Below, piece after piece: positions 1-8,530 of a stretch of 64,000 nucleotides of DNA (within the stretch, counting starts at the first letter, position 1; every line of letters starts with the position of its first letter). The stretch is from Variovorax paradoxus (GTDB taxonomy: Bacteria > Pseudomonadota > Gammaproteobacteria > Burkholderiales > Burkholderiaceae_C). The notes under the pieces are model-generated. The model saw only the letters and a list, made by a program, of their open reading frames with translations, was not told the DNA's origin and did not search any database. Both the position numbers and the translations under genes were made by a program. Where the stretch lies: positions 3,646,501-3,710,500 of the forward strand of contig NZ_JAUSXL010000002.1 in the NCBI RefSeq assembly GCF_030815975.1, written 5' to 3'.

Positions 1-3000
1 GCGGCGATTCGATCCTGAGCCTGCAGATCGTGGCGCGCATGCGCAAGGCGGGTTGGCGCATCACCCCCAAGCAACTGTTCGAGCGGCAGACGGTGGCACT
101 GCTGGGCATCGTCGCGCAGACGGTGAACAACGAGGCACAGCGCCGCACGAGCCTGCTCGACGGCGAGGTGCCGCTGCTACCGATTCAGGCCGACTTTCTG
201 GATGCGGGCCTGCCCGTGCCCGGCCACTGGAACCAGTCGGTGCTGCTGCAGCCGCGCACGCCGGTGGAACTGGCCGCGCTGGGCAAGGCACTGGAAGCCG
301 TGGTTGCGCACCACGATGCCTTCAGGCTGCGCTTCGTTCGCGATGCGCAGGGCCGCTGGACGCAGCGCTACGGCGCGAGTGCGCGCCACCCGGCGCACGA
401 GCTGCTCTGGGTGCGGCAGGCGCGCGACGCCGCGCACATCGAGGCGCTGTGCGACGAAGCCCAGCGCAGTCTCGACATCGCGCAAGGTCCGCTGCTGCGC
501 GCGCTGGCGATCGAGGTCGACGACGGCAGCCAGCGGCTGCTGCTCGCCGTCCATCACCTGGCGGTGGACGGCGTCTCGTGGCGCATCCTGCTCGAAGACC
601 TTGGCACGGCCTGCGCGCAGGCGCTGCGCGGCGAGGCCATCGTGCTGCCAGAAAAAACCAGCAGCTACAAGGACTGGTCGCAGGCCCTGCAGGCGCATGC
701 GTCGCAGCTCGCGCAGGACGAACGCGAACTCGCGCACTGGCGCTCGCTAGCCGAAGTGCCCTTGCAACTGCCGTGCGACCGCCCGGCGGGCGCGGCCACC
801 ACGGCCGAGCAGTCGAGCGTGGAATTGCGGCTGGACAAGGCCGCCACCGAGGCACTGCTGAAGGACGCGCCTGCCGCCTACCGCACGCAGGTCAACGACA
901 TCCTCCTGACCGCGCTGGGCCGTGCGCTCTGCACGTGGAGCGGGCATGAGCGCATCCTGATCGACCTGGAAGGGCACGGCCGCGAAGACCTGTTCGACGG
1001 CATCGACCTCACGCGTACGGTGGGTTGGTTCACCAGTGCGTTCCCGGTGGCGCTCGCGCCGCTGGGCGAGTCGGGCGCTGCGCTCATGCGGGTGAAGGAA
1101 AGCCTGCGCGGTATTCCGGGCAAGGGCCTGGGATTCGGCCTGCTGCGCCAGCGCCAGGCACTGGGAACGCCGGCGCCGCGGGGCGCGCAGGTGGTCTTCA
1201 ACTACCTCGGCCAGTTCGACGGCGACTTCGACGAAGAAGCACGATGGACGCTGGCGGCCGAGGGCATGGGCGTCGCGGTGAACGAAGGCGCACCGATGGG
1301 ACACGAGTTTCAGGTGAGCGGCCAAGTGTATGCCGGCGAACTCGCGCTGCGTGTGATGTTCAGCCGCGCGCGCCACGACACGGCCAGCGTCCAGGGCTGG
1401 GTCGACCGCTTCAGGCAGGAACTGCTGGCGCTGATCGCGCATTGCACCAGCGGCCTGGCGGATGCGCAGGGCGTGACGCCGAGCGATTTTCCGCTGGCGG
1501 CGCTGCAGGCAGGTTCGCTCGACGCATTGGTGGCGCGCCTGCCCGAGGCCACGACGCAGATCGAGAACATCCATCCGCTCACGCCGGGCCAGGAGGGCAT
1601 GCTGTTCGAAAGCACCCTTGCGCCGGGGACGGAGATCAATGTCGTGCAGACGCTGGTGCACATGGTGGACCTCGATCCAGTGCGGCTCAAGTCGGCCTGG
1701 CAGTCCACCGTGTCGCGCCATGCCGCGCTGCGAAGCGGTTTCCATTGGCTGCCCGACGGTGCGCCGATGCAGGTGGTGCTGAAGCAGGTCGACGCGCCGG
1801 TGCAGCTGCTCGACTGGCGCGGCCGGCACCGCGACAAGGCGGCACTGGAACAGGCCTGGGACGTGCTGTGCGAGGAAGAGCGCCGCCGCGGCTTCGACAT
1901 GGACCGGCCGCCGCTCGCCCGCTGGATGGCGGTGCGCGTGGACGACAACGCCTGGCGGCTGGCCTGGACCTGGCATCACATCCTGTTCGACGGCTGGAGC
2001 GTGTCGCGCGTGATGGGCGAACTGTTTGCGCTGTATGCGGGCGGAAAGGTGGCGTCGCCCCTGCAGCCATATGCCGATTTCGTGGCCGCGGTGCGCAACG
2101 GGCGCGACGCGAAGGACGAGGAAAAGACCTACTGGCGGGACCGCTACGCCGATATTGGCCGCGCGCCGACGCTGCTGTGCGGCGTGCCGCTGCAGCGCTG
2201 GGCGCCGGCCGGTTGCGACAGCCGCCGCGTGGTGCTCGATGCGGACGCCACCCGCGCGCTGCGCGCCATGGCGCAGGCCGAGCAGGTGACGCTCAACACG
2301 CTGGTGCAGGCTGCGTGGGCGCTGCTCCTGATGCAGCGCACCGGACGGCCGGGCGTGTGCTTCGGCGTGACGATGTCGGGGCGCTCGTTCGAGATGCCGG
2401 GCATCGACGACGTGGTGGGCCTGTGCGTCAACAGTCTGCCGCTCATGCTGCGCCTCGACGGCGAGACGGGTGCGATGGGCGTGGGTGCATGGCTGCGGCA
2501 GATCGTCTCGGCCAACCTGGCGCTGCGCCAGCGCGAGCATGCGCCGCTGCCGGTCGTGCAAGGCTGGCTCGGCGCGCCGGGGCAGCCGCTGTACGACACG
2601 CTGGTGATCTTCGAGAACTACCCGGTGGACGAAGCGGTTTCGCGTGGCGCGGGGCCGAGCCTCGGCATCCAGGCCTCGTCGGGCCGCGGCACGCTTGGGG
2701 TGCCGCTGGTGCTCATCGTCGAGACGAAGGGCGAGGAAATGTGGCTGAGCTTCGAGCATGCCCGCGAGGTGTTCGACCCCGAGGGCATTGCCGAGCTTGC
2801 GGCGCAGATGGAACGCACGATGAAGGCGCTGCTGCAAGGCACCGGCCGCACGGTGGCTTCGCTGCTGGAGGCGCCGACGGCCGCTCGCGCAGCGTTGATG
2901 CGTGCGCCGGTGCAAGACGTGGTTGCGGGTGCACCGCGCAGGGCACTGCCAGCGGTCGCGTTCTCGGCGCTGGCCGAGGTGTGGCGCAGCGTGCTGTCGG

Positions 3001-3251
3001 CACCTGCCGCGGCGCCGCGCGCGCACTTCTTCGAGCTCGGCGGCGATTCGCTGCTGGCCGCGCGCCTGGTCATGCAATGGAACGAGCGGGTGGAGCGCGA
3101 AGGCCTGCCGGCCGGCGCGATGCACCTGCGCGACGTGTTCGAACACCCCGTGCTCGACGAGCTGGCCGCGGCCTTGTGCCTGCCGGGGGAGCGAGCGAAT
3201 CCGTACGAGGGCCGCACCGCGCCCCTGGCCACTCTCGAGGAGACTCTTTGA
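1..3251 (+). CDS. Non-ribosomal peptide synthetase, 3' part (T-E-C-T)
   Basis: The gene is open at the left edge, and the reading frame enters at base 3. The first codons encode the GGDS core of a carrier domain. An epimerization domain follows, shown by HHLAVDGVSWRIL near residue 175 (counting from base 30), GHGRE, VGWFTSAFPV and FNYLGQFDG. Next is a condensation domain with HPLTPGQEGMLF and HHILFDGWS near residue 649. A last carrier domain has FFELGGDSLLA, with the phosphopantetheine serine at 3048-3050. No adenylation domain lies between the last C and T domains, only about 75 residues of linker, and no thioesterase domain is fused at the end. The E domain implies that a D-residue precedes the final condensation. 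The neighbours are hydroxamate-siderophore genes, so this is very probably the siderophore synthetase. The exact product cannot be read from this fragment. Confidence 0.95.
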   Translation, partial: GDSILSLQIVARMRKAGWRITPKQLFERQTVALLGIVAQTVNNEAQRRTSLLDGEVPLLPIQADFLDAGLPVPGHWNQSVLLQPRTPVELAALGKALEAVVAHHDAFRLRFVRDAQGRWTQRYGASARHPAHELLWVRQARDAAHIEALCDEAQRSLDIAQGPLLRALAIEVDDGSQRLLLAVHHLAVDGVSWRILLEDLGTACAQALRGEAIVLPEKTSSYKDWSQALQAHASQLAQDERELAHWRSLAEVPLQLPCDRPAGAATTAEQSSVELRLDKAATEALLKDAPAAYRTQVNDILLTALGRALCTWSGHERILIDLEGHGREDLFDGIDLTRTVGWFTSAFPVALAPLGESGAALMRVKESLRGIPGKGLGFGLLRQRQALGTPAPRGAQVVFNYLGQFDGDFDEEARWTLAAEGMGVAVNEGAPMGHEFQVSGQVYAGELALRVMFSRARHDTASVQGWVDRFRQELLALIAHCTSGLADAQGVTPSDFPLAALQAGSLDALVARLPEATTQIENIHPLTPGQEGMLFESTLAPGTEINVVQTLVHMVDLDPVRLKSAWQSTVSRHAALRSGFHWLPDGAPMQVVLKQVDAPVQLLDWRGRHRDKAALEQAWDVLCEEERRRGFDMDRPPLARWMAVRVDDNAWRLAWTWHHILFDGWSVSRVMGELFALYAGGKVASPLQPYADFVAAVRNGRDAKDEEKTYWRDRYADIGRAPTLLCGVPLQRWAPAGCDSRRVVLDADATRALRAMAQAEQVTLNTLVQAAWALLLMQRTGRPGVCFGVTMSGRSFEMPGIDDVVGLCVNSLPLMLRLDGETGAMGVGAWLRQIVSANLALRQREHAPLPVVQGWLGAPGQPLYDTLVIFENYPVDEAVSRGAGPSLGIQASSGRGTLGVPLVLIVETKGEEMWLSFEHAREVFDPEGIAELAAQMERTMKALLQGTGRTVASLLEAPTAARAALMRAPVQDVVAGAPRRALPAVAFSALAEVWRSVLSAPAAAPRAHFFELGGDSLLAARLVMQWNERVEREGLPAGAMHLRDVFEHPVLDELAAALCLPGERANPYEGRTAPLATLEETL

Positions 3252-4087
3252 TGACCCGGCAACCTGTCTTTGACGAGGCCGCGACTGCGACGTCCGCACG
3301 TGTTGCGCTCTATGCATTTCCTGCGCGCGCCTGGAAGCGCGACGAATACGCGGCGCTGCAGGATGCCGTGCCGGCGCTTGCCGTGGTCAGCGAGCCCGGC
3401 GCAGAGGCCGACTGGGCCGGCGATTCGGTGGACGCCATGGCCGACCGCTACGCGCATGCCATCGCATCGCGGGAGCAGGCGAAGCGGCGTCCGATCGCGT
3501 TGTTCGGATACTCCGTGGGGGCGCTCGTGGCGCTCGAGGTCGCGCGCCGGCTGCGCGAACGCTTCGACATCGCGTGGGTGGGCGCCGTCGACATCGCGGC
3601 CTATCCGCAGATGCGCGCCGCGCTCGCCGGTGCCCCGCCGCTCGATGCCGCTGAGCGCGAGCCGCTGGACGCCGCGCTGCGGCAGTGGATGGCGCGCTCG
3701 GCCATGCGCGGACTCTGGCAGGAGACGCTGGACCGCATGGCACGGCCGCAACACGATATGTTCCTTCGCGAGGTGGTGCGCGCCTTCGGCGCGGCGCTGC
3801 CGGTCGACGGGCCGGCGGCCGGCTCGCAGGAGCACACGCTCTGGAGCCGCGTCAATTGCCTGCGGCTGGGCATTGTGCATGCGGTGGGCGATGAAATGCC
3901 TGCGCCGGTGCGCCGCTGGATGTCTCAGGAAATGGCGGCGGGTCCCGGTGCGCGGACCGAGGGCGCTGAAGTGATCGCCGGTAGCGACCACGCGGGCGTG
4001 CTGGCCGATCGCACGCTGCATGCGGCCGTGCTGCGCGAACTCGAAGCGGTGGAGACTGAAGAAAAAGAGGCGGGCGTTCGCATCTAG
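3251..4087 (+). CDS. Stand-alone thioesterase of the NRPS locus
   Basis: This is a 278-residue alpha/beta-hydrolase. The nucleophile elbow GYSVG places Ser at residue 88, and the likely catalytic His is residue 247 in GSDHAGVL. The fold and length match the stand-alone (type II) thioesterases that edit misprimed carrier domains. Its ATG overlaps the NRPS stop codon (ATGA), which argues for translational coupling. Because the last NRPS module has no visible cis thioesterase, this enzyme could instead release the finished peptide; that is inference. The open frame continues far upstream but only as a shadow of the NRPS, so 3251 is taken as the start. Confidence 0.85.
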   Translation: MTRQPVFDEAATATSARVALYAFPARAWKRDEYAALQDAVPALAVVSEPGAEADWAGDSVDAMADRYAHAIASREQAKRRPIALFGYSVGALVALEVARRLRERFDIAWVGAVDIAAYPQMRAALAGAPPLDAAEREPLDAALRQWMARSAMRGLWQETLDRMARPQHDMFLREVVRAFGAALPVDGPAAGSQEHTLWSRVNCLRLGIVHAVGDEMPAPVRRWMSQEMAAGPGARTEGAEVIAGSDHAGVLADRTLHAAVLRELEAVETEEKEAGVRI

Positions 4088-4123
4088 CTTGCGCGCAGCC
4101 CGCCCTCGCGGTTTGAAAACGGA

Positions 4124-4162
4124 ACAGGCCACGTGGCGCCGGATGGGCGCCACGTGGCCTGT
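4124..4162. terminator. Perfect 17-bp stem-loop between convergent genes
   Basis: The arms at 4124-4140 and 4146-4162 are exactly complementary over 17 bp with a 5-nt loop. The element sits between the convergent thioesterase and TonB-receptor genes. There is no strong T-run on the + side and a short T-rich stretch on the - side. It most likely terminates transcription from both directions. Confidence 0.75.
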
Positions 4163-4206
4163 GCTGCTTCAGGAGCGGATGCCGGCCGGAGCCGGCGCTC
4201 CCGTTC

Positions 4207-6372
4207 TCAGAACTGGTACTTCGCGCTCGCGACCAGCGCACGGTCGTTGCCCGGGTAGTAGCCGCCGTAGGCACGCGATGCCGCGTACTTGCGGTTGGCC
4301 AAGTTGGTGGCGCTCAGCGAGAAGCGCCACGGGCCCTGGCGGTAGTGCACGGTGGCGTCCAGCAGTGTCACGCCGCCCTCGGCCGAGGTGTTGGCCACGT
4401 CGTTGTAGCGGCGGCCGATGTAGCGCATGCCGCCGCCCACGCCCCAGCCGTTGTCCATCGTGTAGTCGAGCCACAGCGATGCGGTCTGCTTGGGCACCTG
4501 GATGGGAGTGTTGCCCAGCTCGTTGGTGTCCGCGCTCTGGAGCACCTTCATGTCGAGCCAGGTGTAGGAAGCGGTGAGGTTCAGGTTGCGCGCGATCTCG
4601 GTCTTGCCTTCGAGCTCGATGCCGCGCGAGCGGATGCGGCCGATCTGGCGGGATTCGAAAGTCTGCTGGTCGTAGGTGACCACGTTCGACTTGCGCAGGT
4701 CGAACACGGCGGCCGTGAACAGCGAACGCGCGCCTTCAGGCTGGAACTTCACGCCGGCTTCCCACTGCTTGCCGCGGCTCGGGCGGAAGGGCTGGCTGTT
4801 GACGTCGACGCCGCTGGTCGGCAGGAACGATTCGCCGTAGCTGAAGTAGGGCGCCCAGCCGTTGGAGAACAGGTAGGTCAGGCCCGCGCGCCCGCTGAAC
4901 TTGTCGTCGGTCTGCGAGCTGGGTTTGCCGGCCAGGCGATCGAAGGCGTCGGTCTTCACATGGTCCTGGCGGCCGCTGAGCGTGACGACCCAGCGGTCGG
5001 CGATCTTGATCTGGTCCTGCAGGTAGACGCCGAGTTGCTCGGTGGTCTGCGAGGCGTTCAGGCCGACCCTGGTCGGCTCGGCAACGGGCAGGCCATAGAC
5101 CGGGAACAGCAGATCGAGGCTCGGCGCCGGGCCGGTGAGCGACTTGGTCGAGTAGTTGATGCGGGTCCAGTCGACGCCGAACAGCAGCGCGTGGTCGACG
5201 ATGCCGGTGCGCACACGGCCTTGCACGTTGGTGTCGGCCGTTAGCTGGTGGACGCGTTCAGGGTCAGCCCGCGCAGTGCGCAGGAGCGTGCGGCCATCGG
5301 CCTGCAGGGCCGTGCGCATGTGGTTCTTGTCGGTGTCGAAGTCGTTGAAGCGCACGTTCTGGCGCACGGTCCAGCTGTCGTTGAAGTGGTGCTCGAACAT
5401 GTAGCCGAGCGCATTCTGCTTCTGCTTGATCCAGCTGTAGCGCGGCTCGCCTTCCTTGACCCAGGTGGGCACGCCACGCAGGCCGACCACGTAGCCGGTG
5501 TCGTCGCCGGCCTTGCTCTGCAGGAATTCGGCCAGCAGCGTGAACGAGGTGGAGGCCGAGGGCTGCCAGCGCAGCGAAGGCGCCAGGTAGTCGCGCTTGA
5601 CCTTCACGGCACTGCCGTTCGGGTAGGTCTCTTGCGTGTTGCTGTCGTGTGCGACGCCGACCAGACGGTAGCTCAGCGTGTCGCTGATGGCGCCGCCCAG
5701 GTCCACGCCCAGTTGCTTGCGCCCGAAGCTGCCGAGCTGCACTTCGACTTCGCGCACGGCCGTGGCGCTGGGCATCTTGCTCACGCGGTTGACGACGCCG
5801 CCCGCGTCGGACTGGCCGAAGGCCACCGAGGCCGGGCCACGCAGCACTTCGATGCGCTCCAGGCCGTAGGGTTCGGTCAGCGAAAAGGCCGGCAGCAGCA
5901 GGCCGTCGCGGTACATCGCGTTGGTGGCGTCGAAGCCGCGCAGCAGCAGCCAGTCGATGCCGCGGGCGTCGTAGCCCCAGTTGCCCACGGCCACGCCGGG
6001 GGTGTAGCGCACGGCTTCCATGACGTTCTGCACGCCACGTGCGTCGAGTTCCTCGCGGCCGATCACCGAGATGGACTGGGGCGTCTCGATCAGGGGCGTA
6101 TCGGTCTTCGTGCCCGTTGCACTGCTGCGTGCCACGTAGCCCTGCACCGGACCGTTCGCGACCTCCGGCTCTTCACGCACCGTCACCACCGGCAGCGTGT
6201 TGCCGCCGGTGCCCGGCGACGCGGCGGAAGCCGGGAGCCTGGGCTGCTGCCCTTCGGGTTGGGAGGCCGTCTGGGCAGAGGCGCAGAGGCTCCAGAACGC
6301 TGCTGCGGTTCCGAAGGCGGCCATGAGCGAAACGTTCAGCAGGCGCTGCCGGGGCAGGGAAAGAGGACGCAT
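4207..6372 (-). CDS. TonB-dependent ferric-siderophore receptor (FhuA/FoxA type)
   Basis: This 721-residue outer-membrane receptor starts with a signal peptide ending near ASA-QT. The plug domain follows, with TPQSISVIGREEL, YTPGV, LRGFDA and the conserved RIEVLRGPASVAFGQ segment, and then a 22-strand-type barrel ending in AKYQF. There is no N-terminal STN signalling domain, so it should import siderophore without transducing a surface signal to a sigma regulator. It lies immediately downstream of the tailoring genes on the same strand and has its own Fur box about 38 bp upstream. The expected role is uptake of the siderophore made by this cluster. The ribosome site is a modest GGGAG about 11 nt from the ATG. 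Confidence 0.93.
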   Translation of the reverse strand: MRPLSLPRQRLLNVSLMAAFGTAAAFWSLCASAQTASQPEGQQPRLPASAASPGTGGNTLPVVTVREEPEVANGPVQGYVARSSATGTKTDTPLIETPQSISVIGREELDARGVQNVMEAVRYTPGVAVGNWGYDARGIDWLLLRGFDATNAMYRDGLLLPAFSLTEPYGLERIEVLRGPASVAFGQSDAGGVVNRVSKMPSATAVREVEVQLGSFGRKQLGVDLGGAISDTLSYRLVGVAHDSNTQETYPNGSAVKVKRDYLAPSLRWQPSASTSFTLLAEFLQSKAGDDTGYVVGLRGVPTWVKEGEPRYSWIKQKQNALGYMFEHHFNDSWTVRQNVRFNDFDTDKNHMRTALQADGRTLLRTARADPERVHQLTADTNVQGRVRTGIVDHALLFGVDWTRINYSTKSLTGPAPSLDLLFPVYGLPVAEPTRVGLNASQTTEQLGVYLQDQIKIADRWVVTLSGRQDHVKTDAFDRLAGKPSSQTDDKFSGRAGLTYLFSNGWAPYFSYGESFLPTSGVDVNSQPFRPSRGKQWEAGVKFQPEGARSLFTAAVFDLRKSNVVTYDQQTFESRQIGRIRSRGIELEGKTEIARNLNLTASYTWLDMKVLQSADTNELGNTPIQVPKQTASLWLDYTMDNGWGVGGGMRYIGRRYNDVANTSAEGGVTLLDATVHYRQGPWRFSLSATNLANRKYAASRAYGGYYPGNDRALVASAKYQF

Positions 6373-6409
6373 GAAAAAGGACTCCCGAATAGTTAGGTTC
6401 GCGAATTTT

Positions 6410-6428
6410 AATGAGAATGGTTCTTATT
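6410..6428. promoter_or_regulatory. Fur box upstream of the siderophore receptor
   Basis: The 19-bp sequence AATGAGAATGGTTCTTATT is an inverted repeat close to the Fur consensus, in an unusually AT-rich stretch of about 40 bp. It lies in the 145-bp gap between the receptor and the acetyltransferase gene. Iron-dependent repression of the receptor is the expected effect. Confidence 0.8.
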
Positions 6429-6517
6429 AATATTCAATTCTCACAACCCAGTTGTGCCGCAGCAACAGAAATCCCGCTCTCTTGTTCGTCGTAGGCCGGG
6501 GGCGCTGGCGCTCGCGG

Positions 6518-7600
6518 CTATGCGCCGTGCGCTGCAGCTTCGGGCGCGCGCGGCAGCCAGAGGGCATCGCAGAAGTAGTGCTCCCGCAGCATCACCACCA
6601 GCTGCGCGCGCTTGTGCGGCAGGTTGAATTCCTTGAGCTTGGCGTAGCCGGATTTGTCGAGGTTGCGGATCTGCTGCACGTGGTCGATGCGCGGCTCGCC
6701 CACGGCGCGCTGCGTGCGCGGGTCGCACAGGAAGATGTAGTGCGAGATCGAGGTGAGCCACGCCGTGGCATAAGCCTTGCCCCGGAATGCGGGGTCGCCG
6801 ACCAGCACGTGCCAGCCGCGGTCGTAGTCCTGCACGTCGTAGAAGGGGGCGATGCGGCTTTCCTTGGCCCAGTACATCTCGAAGTAGGCGAAGGGCTCGC
6901 CGTCGAAGCTGGCGATCATCGAGTACATGTGCGGATCGCGGTCGATGGCCGTGAGGTAGGCGCGGTGCTTGTCGAGGTCGCCTTCTTCTTCCCAGATCTT
7001 CGCCACGTCGGGGTCGTTCATCCAGCGGTTGAACAGCGGCAGGTCGCGCTCGAAGTCGATGCTGCGAAAAGAGAAGGTCTTGCCGAGCCAGGGAATGAAC
7101 CGCTGGTAGAGCGTGCCGCGCGGCTTGGGCGGGCGACGCGGGTGGTACTTGCCGTGGGTCAGCACGAACTGCTGCGCCATTGGCGTGTGCACGTTGGGCA
7201 GCCAGAGCCTGGGCTGCTGCCACAGCAGTTCGCAGTAGGCGCGCGCGCTGCCGTCTTCTGCCGGCAGCAGCACGCCGGCATGCGCCAGCTCATCGAAGAG
7301 GTCGGCGCCGGCGAGCGTGAGGGCTTTGCTGCCGGGGTGGTGCGCAAACGCGGCTTCGAGCGCGGCGAGCACGTGCGGCGTGGCGCTCGACGCCTCGCCT
7401 TCGACCTGTGCCAGCACCAAGCCGTCGCCGGTGCCGTCGAGTTTCCATTGCGACTGCGAGCCGCTCGTGCGGTTGCGGACCATGAGGCTGCGGCCGTCGT
7501 ACGTGACGTCGTGCGGTGCACCGTCCACGTAAGTGGTCAGCGGTGAGGTCGAACGGGTCTGGGCAGGGGCCGCCGGGGGCCGCGTGGTGGCAAGCGTCAT
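6518..7600 (-). CDS. Siderophore hydroxamate acetyltransferase (IucB/RhbD-like GNAT)
   Basis: This 360-residue protein has a variable N-terminal half and a C-terminal GNAT domain of the siderophore type. Diagnostic stretches include DPDVAKIWEEEG, FAYFEMYWAKE, DYDRGWHVLVGDPAFRGK and the closing NLDKSGYAKLKEF region. Relatives acetylate N-hydroxylysine or N-hydroxyornithine to give a hydroxamate iron ligand. The start at 7600 is chosen because AGGAGA lies about 7 nt before this ATG; the open frame further upstream is a shadow of the next gene. Only 32 nt separate it from the formyltransferase, so the two are probably co-transcribed. Confidence 0.9.
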   Translation of the reverse strand: MTLATTRPPAAPAQTRSTSPLTTYVDGAPHDVTYDGRSLMVRNRTSGSQSQWKLDGTGDGLVLAQVEGEASSATPHVLAALEAAFAHHPGSKALTLAGADLFDELAHAGVLLPAEDGSARAYCELLWQQPRLWLPNVHTPMAQQFVLTHGKYHPRRPPKPRGTLYQRFIPWLGKTFSFRSIDFERDLPLFNRWMNDPDVAKIWEEEGDLDKHRAYLTAIDRDPHMYSMIASFDGEPFAYFEMYWAKESRIAPFYDVQDYDRGWHVLVGDPAFRGKAYATAWLTSISHYIFLCDPRTQRAVGEPRIDHVQQIRNLDKSGYAKLKEFNLPHKRAQLVVMLREHYFCDALWLPRAPEAAAHGA

Positions 7601-7632
7601 ATGTCTCCTTGGGTGAACCGAGTCGGATGGGC

Positions 7633-8460
7633 TCAGAGGTGAGGTGCCAGCAGGGCCAGGCCCTGGTGCATGGCGGGGAAGAGGCTGCGGTTGAAGTTGT
7701 TCCAGCGCAGCTCGAGAATCGAATCCTCCGGCCCGATGTCGGTGCCCAGGACATCGAAGATGACCTCGCCCGAATCGATACCGTTGTCGACGTAGTGCAG
7801 CGACGCGCCGGTCTTGACGACCGGCTTCGTGGCCACCTTGGCCATCGTCTGCCAGTCCACCACCTTCTCGCCTCGCGCGCCGTGCAGCGCATCGAGCGTG
7901 GCGCAGGCGCCGCGGCGCTGGAACGGCGATTCGAGGCGCGTGATGCCCGGGTGGATGTTGACAATCTTGCGGTGGAAGCGGGCACCGGGCCGCACCAGCT
8001 CGTCGAGGATGACCAGCAGCCCGTCGAGCACGACCGCGTCGGCGCGCAGCGTCAGCAGCTTGTCGAGCAGCGCGCGTTCGAAGGTGCTCTTGCCCGCCAC
8101 GCGCTCGGCCGAATTCATCGGCAGGCGCCGGTACGACGAGGGCACCGCGTGCAGCATGTCTTTCAGCAGCCGGCCTTGCGCGCGCAACTCGCCCGGGAAG
8201 ATCCACTTTCGCTCGGGGTGCCATGCAAAGCCGTAGTCCGCCAGCGCCGCCTGGTCGCGCGGCGACTGCGGGTCGTCGTCGAACACGATGCCTTCGAGCG
8301 AGTAGGCGTCGCCGAGCGGCGTGGTGTCGAGCGCCTCGGCGAGGTACTCGAGCGGCGACTTCATGTAGCGGGGTTCCCCCCTGTAGTCGATGTTCTGGCC
8401 CGCCTTGTCGGCGGCGGCATTTCTCAGCGAGAGGACGTAGACGAGCTTGGCCTTGGGCAT
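7633..8460 (-). CDS. N5-hydroxyornithine formyltransferase (PvdF-like)
   Basis: The 275-residue protein matches the PvdF family from its first residues (KLVYVLSLRNAA) onward. It carries the formyltransferase core, with Asn and His in VNIHPGIT and the Asp-rich segment VDNGIDSGEVIFD. PvdF uses formyl-tetrahydrofolate to formylate N5-hydroxyornithine, making a hydroxamate. The frame stays open to 8652, but that would overlap the FhuF-like gene by about 120 bp and add a low-complexity leader. The family-typical start at 8460 is therefore preferred, although no clear ribosome site is seen. Having both a formyl- and an acetyltransferase suggests two differently capped hydroxamates. Confidence 0.88.
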   Translation of the reverse strand: MPKAKLVYVLSLRNAAADKAGQNIDYRGEPRYMKSPLEYLAEALDTTPLGDAYSLEGIVFDDDPQSPRDQAALADYGFAWHPERKWIFPGELRAQGRLLKDMLHAVPSSYRRLPMNSAERVAGKSTFERALLDKLLTLRADAVVLDGLLVILDELVRPGARFHRKIVNIHPGITRLESPFQRRGACATLDALHGARGEKVVDWQTMAKVATKPVVKTGASLHYVDNGIDSGEVIFDVLGTDIGPEDSILELRWNNFNRSLFPAMHQGLALLAPHL

Positions 8461-8530
8461 GGAAGTGGGGGTGTCGGCGTGGGATGAATGGTTCGGGTCT
8501 CCGAGGGAGACGAAATACCCGGCAATCTGT

